In this document: one piece after another, positions 61,442-64,000 of the stretch
Position numbering within the stretch: position 1 is the first letter of the stretch
Layout of the letters: each line of letters begins with the position of its first letter
Source of the DNA: Dokdonella_A sp046347015
Lineage (GTDB): Bacteria; Pseudomonadota; Gammaproteobacteria; Xanthomonadales; Rhodanobacteraceae
DNA: 64,000 nucleotides
Direction of reading: 5' to 3'
Assembly: GCA_046347015.1 (NCBI GenBank)
Contig: JAXMHA010000012.1
Coordinates: forward strand, 1-64,000
Position numbers and translations under genes: made by a program
Notes under the pieces: model-generated
Told to the model about the DNA's origin: nothing
Seen by the model: only the letters and a program-made list of their open reading frames with translations
Databases searched by the model: none

Positions 61442-62116
61442 TCAATCCGGGACGAGGTCGACGTACTCGAACCGGCCGTCGCGCCGCACGCGCTCGCCGC
61501 GCGTGACCTCGATCGGCGCGCCGAACAGCGGCCCCGCGTGGACGAAGGTATGGAACTCGCCGTTCTCGCCGCAGGGATCGCACGAATCCGGCAGGCCGTC
61601 GAGCAACGCGGCGTCGTAGTCCCGGCCGCAGAACCCGGCGTCGAGTTGTTGCGTATCGACGCAGCACAGGATCGCGCGGTGGCCGTCGGCGATGAATTGG
61701 CGCGCGAGGCGCGATGTGTCCTCGCCCCACAGCGGGAACACGCCATTCCAGCCGCATCGTGCGAGCTGCGCCTCGCGGTACGCGCGCACGTCGGCAAGGA
61801 AGAGGTCGCCGAACGCGATGTCGGTGACCCCGGCATCGATCGCGCGCGACTTCGCCAGCGCCTCGGCGAATGCCGCCTCGTACGAATCATTGTCGGCTTG
61901 CGGATCGATTGCGGCCTCGATGAGCGGCAGGCCGAGCCGTTCCGCCTGCAAGTGCAGCAACGAGCGGCGGACGCCGTGCATCGCGATCCGGTCGTAACCG
62001 CGCGTCACCGTCGTCAGCAGCGCGACGACGCGCCAGCGCGGATCGTCGCGCAAGCGCACCAGCGCCATCGCTGCATCCTTGCCGCCACTCCACGACAGGA
62101 CGAGCGGGCGGGTCAC
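61442..62116 (-). CDS. Dph6-related ATP-pyrophosphatase domain protein
   Basis: A 224-residue adenine-nucleotide hydrolase-like protein: the PP-loop SWSGGKDAAMALVRLRDD, ITDIAFGDLFLADVRAYREAQ region and C-terminal CDPCGENGEFHTFVHAGPLF match the diphthine-ammonia-ligase-like family. Bacteria lack diphthamide, so the true substrate is unknown. GTG 62116 is chosen as it overlaps the methyltransferase stop (GTGA); GTG 62131 is possible. Confidence 0.85.
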   Translation of the reverse strand: MTRPLVLSWSGGKDAAMALVRLRDDPRWRVVALLTTVTRGYDRIAMHGVRRSLLHLQAERLGLPLIEAAIDPQADNDSYEAAFAEALAKSRAIDAGVTDIAFGDLFLADVRAYREAQLARCGWNGVFPLWGEDTSRLARQFIADGHRAILCCVDTQQLDAGFCGRDYDAALLDGLPDSCDPCGENGEFHTFVHAGPLFGAPIEVTRGERVRRDGRFEYVDLVPD

Positions 62117-62709
62117 CGCCTGCGCTGCCACAGCCGCGTGCGGTTGTTGGCCGGCATCGCGATGTCGTCGACGAGCTTGAAGCCGGCCTTCGCGGCCAGC
62201 GCATCGACTTCGGCGGTGTCGCGGATGCCCATGTGCGGCGCGCGGGCCTTCAGTTCAGCATCGAACGCGGCGTTGCTGGCGCTGGTGAAGCGGCCGCCGG
62301 TGTTGAACGGACCGTAGATCGCGAGTTTCGCGTCCGGCGTCGTCACCGCCGGCAGCGCGGCGAACAGCGCCTCGACTTCCGGCCACGCCATGATGTGCAG
62401 CGTGTTCGCGCTGTACACCGCGTCGAATGGACCGGCCGGCCACGGCCCGGTCACGTCGAGCGCGAGCGGTGGTGGCGTGTTCGGGAGTGCCGCGTCATCC
62501 AGCCAGGCGCGGATCCCCGGCAGGTGCTCCGGCCGGTCCGACGCCTGCCACACGAGATGCGGCATCGCCGCGGCAAAGTGGACCGCGTGCTGGCCGGTGC
62601 CGCTGCCGAGTTCGAGCACGCGCCGGCGATCGGCGAAGAACTCGCGCAGCACCGCGAGGATCGGTTCGCGATTGCGCTCGCAGGCGGCGGCAAAGGGCTT
62701 GGCGTCCAT
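62113..62709 (-). CDS. DUF938 class I SAM-dependent methyltransferase
   Basis: A 198-residue Rossmann methyltransferase. PFAAACERNREPILAVLREF begins the DUF938 pattern, VLELGSGTGQHAVHFAAA is motif I, and FDAVYSANTLHIMAWPEVEALF plus KLAIYGPFNTGGRFTSASNAAFD are subgroup-specific. The substrate is unknown. It is first of a pair with the ATP-pyrophosphatase gene and divergent from the SpmA/B-like gene. Confidence 0.88.
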   Translation of the reverse strand: MDAKPFAAACERNREPILAVLREFFADRRRVLELGSGTGQHAVHFAAAMPHLVWQASDRPEHLPGIRAWLDDAALPNTPPPLALDVTGPWPAGPFDAVYSANTLHIMAWPEVEALFAALPAVTTPDAKLAIYGPFNTGGRFTSASNAAFDAELKARAPHMGIRDTAEVDALAAKAGFKLVDDIAMPANNRTRLWQRRR

Positions 62710-62895
62710 CGGTCCAGTTTGCCTGAGCGGGATCGCCGGCGGAATCGGGGTCGCCGCATCGCGCCACGTCGCGGCTTGCCGGGACTGCCTTGGCGGCGGA
62801 TTGATGCCCGTCCCGCCCGCCGGCGAGGCGCCAATCCATCCCGCGGGGGATCGCCGCTGTGCGATGCTTGCGTCATCGCTGCTGCGGGATGACCG

Positions 62896-64000
62896 GTGCT
62901 CAATCGCCTGTGGCTCGGTTTCTTCCTCGTGGCCGCGATCGCGGGTCTCGCGCGTTGGCTCGTCGGCGGCGACGTCGGCGTGTTCGAGGCGATGGTCGGC
63001 AGCCTGTTCGACATGGCCAAGCTGTCGGTCGAGGTGATGATCCTCTTGTTCGGCACGTTGACGCTGTGGCTCGGCCTGCTGCGGATCGCCGAGCGGGCGG
63101 GTCTCGTCGACCTGCTGGCCAAACTGCTGGGGCCGCTGTTCGCGCGGCTGATGCCGGAAGTGCCGCGCGGGCATCCGGCGATTGGCCTCATCACCTTGAA
63201 CTTCGCCGCGAACGTGCTCGGCCTCGACAACGCGGCGACACCGATCGGCCTGCGCGCGATGCGCGAACTGCAGACGCTGAATCCGAGCGCCGACACCGCC
63301 AGCAACGCGCAGATCCTGTTCCTCGTGTTGAACGCGTCGTCGCTGACCTTGCTGCCGGTCATGATCTTCATGTACCGCGCGCAGCAGGGCGCGCACGATC
63401 CGACGCTGGTGTTCGTGCCGATCCTGCTCGCGACGTCGGCATCGACGCTGGCGGGTTTGCTGTCGGTCGCGGCGATGCAGCGGCTCCGGCTGCACGATCC
63501 GGTCGTGCTGGCATGGATCGGCGGCTTCGCGCTGCTGCTCGGCGCGTTCATCGCGCTGCTGGCCGGGCTGTCTTCGGCCGCGTTGTCGTCGCTGTCCTCG
63601 CTGCTCGGCAACCTCGTGCTGTTCGGCATCGTCGTCGCGTTCGTCGTCGCCGGTGCGTGGCGGCGCGTGCCGGTGTACGAGGCGTTCATCGACGGCGCGA
63701 AACAGGGCTTCGAGGTCGCGCGCGACCTGTTGCCATACCTCGTCGCGATGCTGTGCGCGGTCGGTGTGTTGCGCGCGTCGGGCGCACTCGACTTCGCGCT
63801 CGACGGCGTGCGCTGGCTGGCGGCGGCGGCGCACCTCGACACCCGCTTCGTCGACGCGTTGCCGACGGCGCTGGTCAAGCCGCTGTCGGGCAGCGCGGCG
63901 CGTGCGATGATGATCGAGACGATGCAGCACTACGGCGTCGACAGCTTCCCGGCGTTGCTCGCGGCGACGGTGCAGGGCAGCACCGAGACGACGTTCTACG
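62896..64000 (+). CDS. SpmA/SpmB-like nucleoside-recognition membrane protein (3' truncated by window end)
   Basis: An open frame from GTG 62896 runs off the window after 368 codons. It has many hydrophobic segments and Gate-domain features: LITLNFAANVLGLDNAATPIGLRAM, RELQTLNPSADTASNAQILFLVLNASSLTLLP and ALPTALVKPLSGSAARAMMIE...QGSTETTFY. This is the fused spore maturation A/B protein found in non-sporulating bacteria, probably of about 410 residues, so only the last part is missing. Its transport or sensing role is unknown. Confidence 0.85.
   Translation, partial: MLNRLWLGFFLVAAIAGLARWLVGGDVGVFEAMVGSLFDMAKLSVEVMILLFGTLTLWLGLLRIAERAGLVDLLAKLLGPLFARLMPEVPRGHPAIGLITLNFAANVLGLDNAATPIGLRAMRELQTLNPSADTASNAQILFLVLNASSLTLLPVMIFMYRAQQGAHDPTLVFVPILLATSASTLAGLLSVAAMQRLRLHDPVVLAWIGGFALLLGAFIALLAGLSSAALSSLSSLLGNLVLFGIVVAFVVAGAWRRVPVYEAFIDGAKQGFEVARDLLPYLVAMLCAVGVLRASGALDFALDGVRWLAAAAHLDTRFVDALPTALVKPLSGSAARAMMIETMQHYGVDSFPALLAATVQGSTETTFY

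Overview
The window is one stretch of high-G+C bacterial chromosome with densely packed genes, many joined by ATGA or GTGA overlaps. The gene content points to a gammaproteobacterium of the Xanthomonadales (Lysobacterales), possibly Rhodanobacteraceae. The signs are the coaBC-dut-algC cluster with a membrane-anchored AlgC, a UPF0149 (YgfB/YecA) gene, LpxO, an aa3 cytochrome oxidase island, and two secreted proteins ending in an IFANG[F/Y] tail. The lineage is inferred from gene content; no rRNA gene is present.

Layout. 0-6.2 kb: small accessory or stress genes (OsmC, an internally deleted ACT protein, a SnoaL-like protein, a 289-bp element with 30-bp inverted ends, GNAT, a lipoprotein, an FAD monooxygenase, YdeI). 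6.2-7.3 kb: degraded DNA with a frameshifted gene, then a CAU-anticodon tRNA. 7.3-21.6 kb: core genes (patatin, bdhA, rpoD, dtd, a lipid A type acyltransferase, an NtrX-like regulator whose sigma54-contact loop is missing, two glycosyltransferases, radC, coaBC-dut-algC). 21.6-30.6 kb: a complete NAD-dependent formate dehydrogenase locus (ModE-like regulator, OFA-family transporter, fdsG-fdsB-fdsA-fdhD-fdsD). 30.8-35.3 kb: FadL porin and PutA. 35.6-45.8 kb: cytochrome c oxidase structural and assembly genes (coxB, coxA, a 43-aa protein, coxC, DUF2909, SURF1, a Sco-like protein, ctaA, cyoE, a caa3-type ctaG, then a PCu(A)C chaperone, SCO1 and a glutathione peroxidase). 45.9-48.9 kb: secreted beta-helix protein, UPF0149, xthA. 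49.1-54.1 kb: an accessory patch of lower G+C (HigBA and BrnTA toxin-antitoxin pairs, a secreted NPYG-repeat protein, a protease/Sel1 fusion lipoprotein, a tyrosine-phosphatase-like protein). 54.5-64 kb: LpxO, a nucleoside permease/ribokinase pair, a low-G+C LRR protein, PEBP, an S10 carboxypeptidase, an ATP-pyrophosphatase, a DUF938 methyltransferase and a truncated SpmA/B-like membrane protein.

How the genes work together. The formate locus would oxidise formate to CO2 and make NADH. The cox island holds structural, heme A and copper-delivery genes for an aa3 oxidase, with a Bacillus-style CtaG where Cox11 is normally found. The points most worth a second look are: the FdsA protein that has lost the three cysteines of the His-Cys3 cluster site; the shared C-terminal tail on two unrelated secreted proteins; the missing cox11; a possible microprotein or leader with a strong terminator behind the NtrX-like gene; the MITE-like element that supplies a stop codon; and the low-G+C plant-type LRR gene. 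I see no CRISPR array, prophage or complete insertion sequence.
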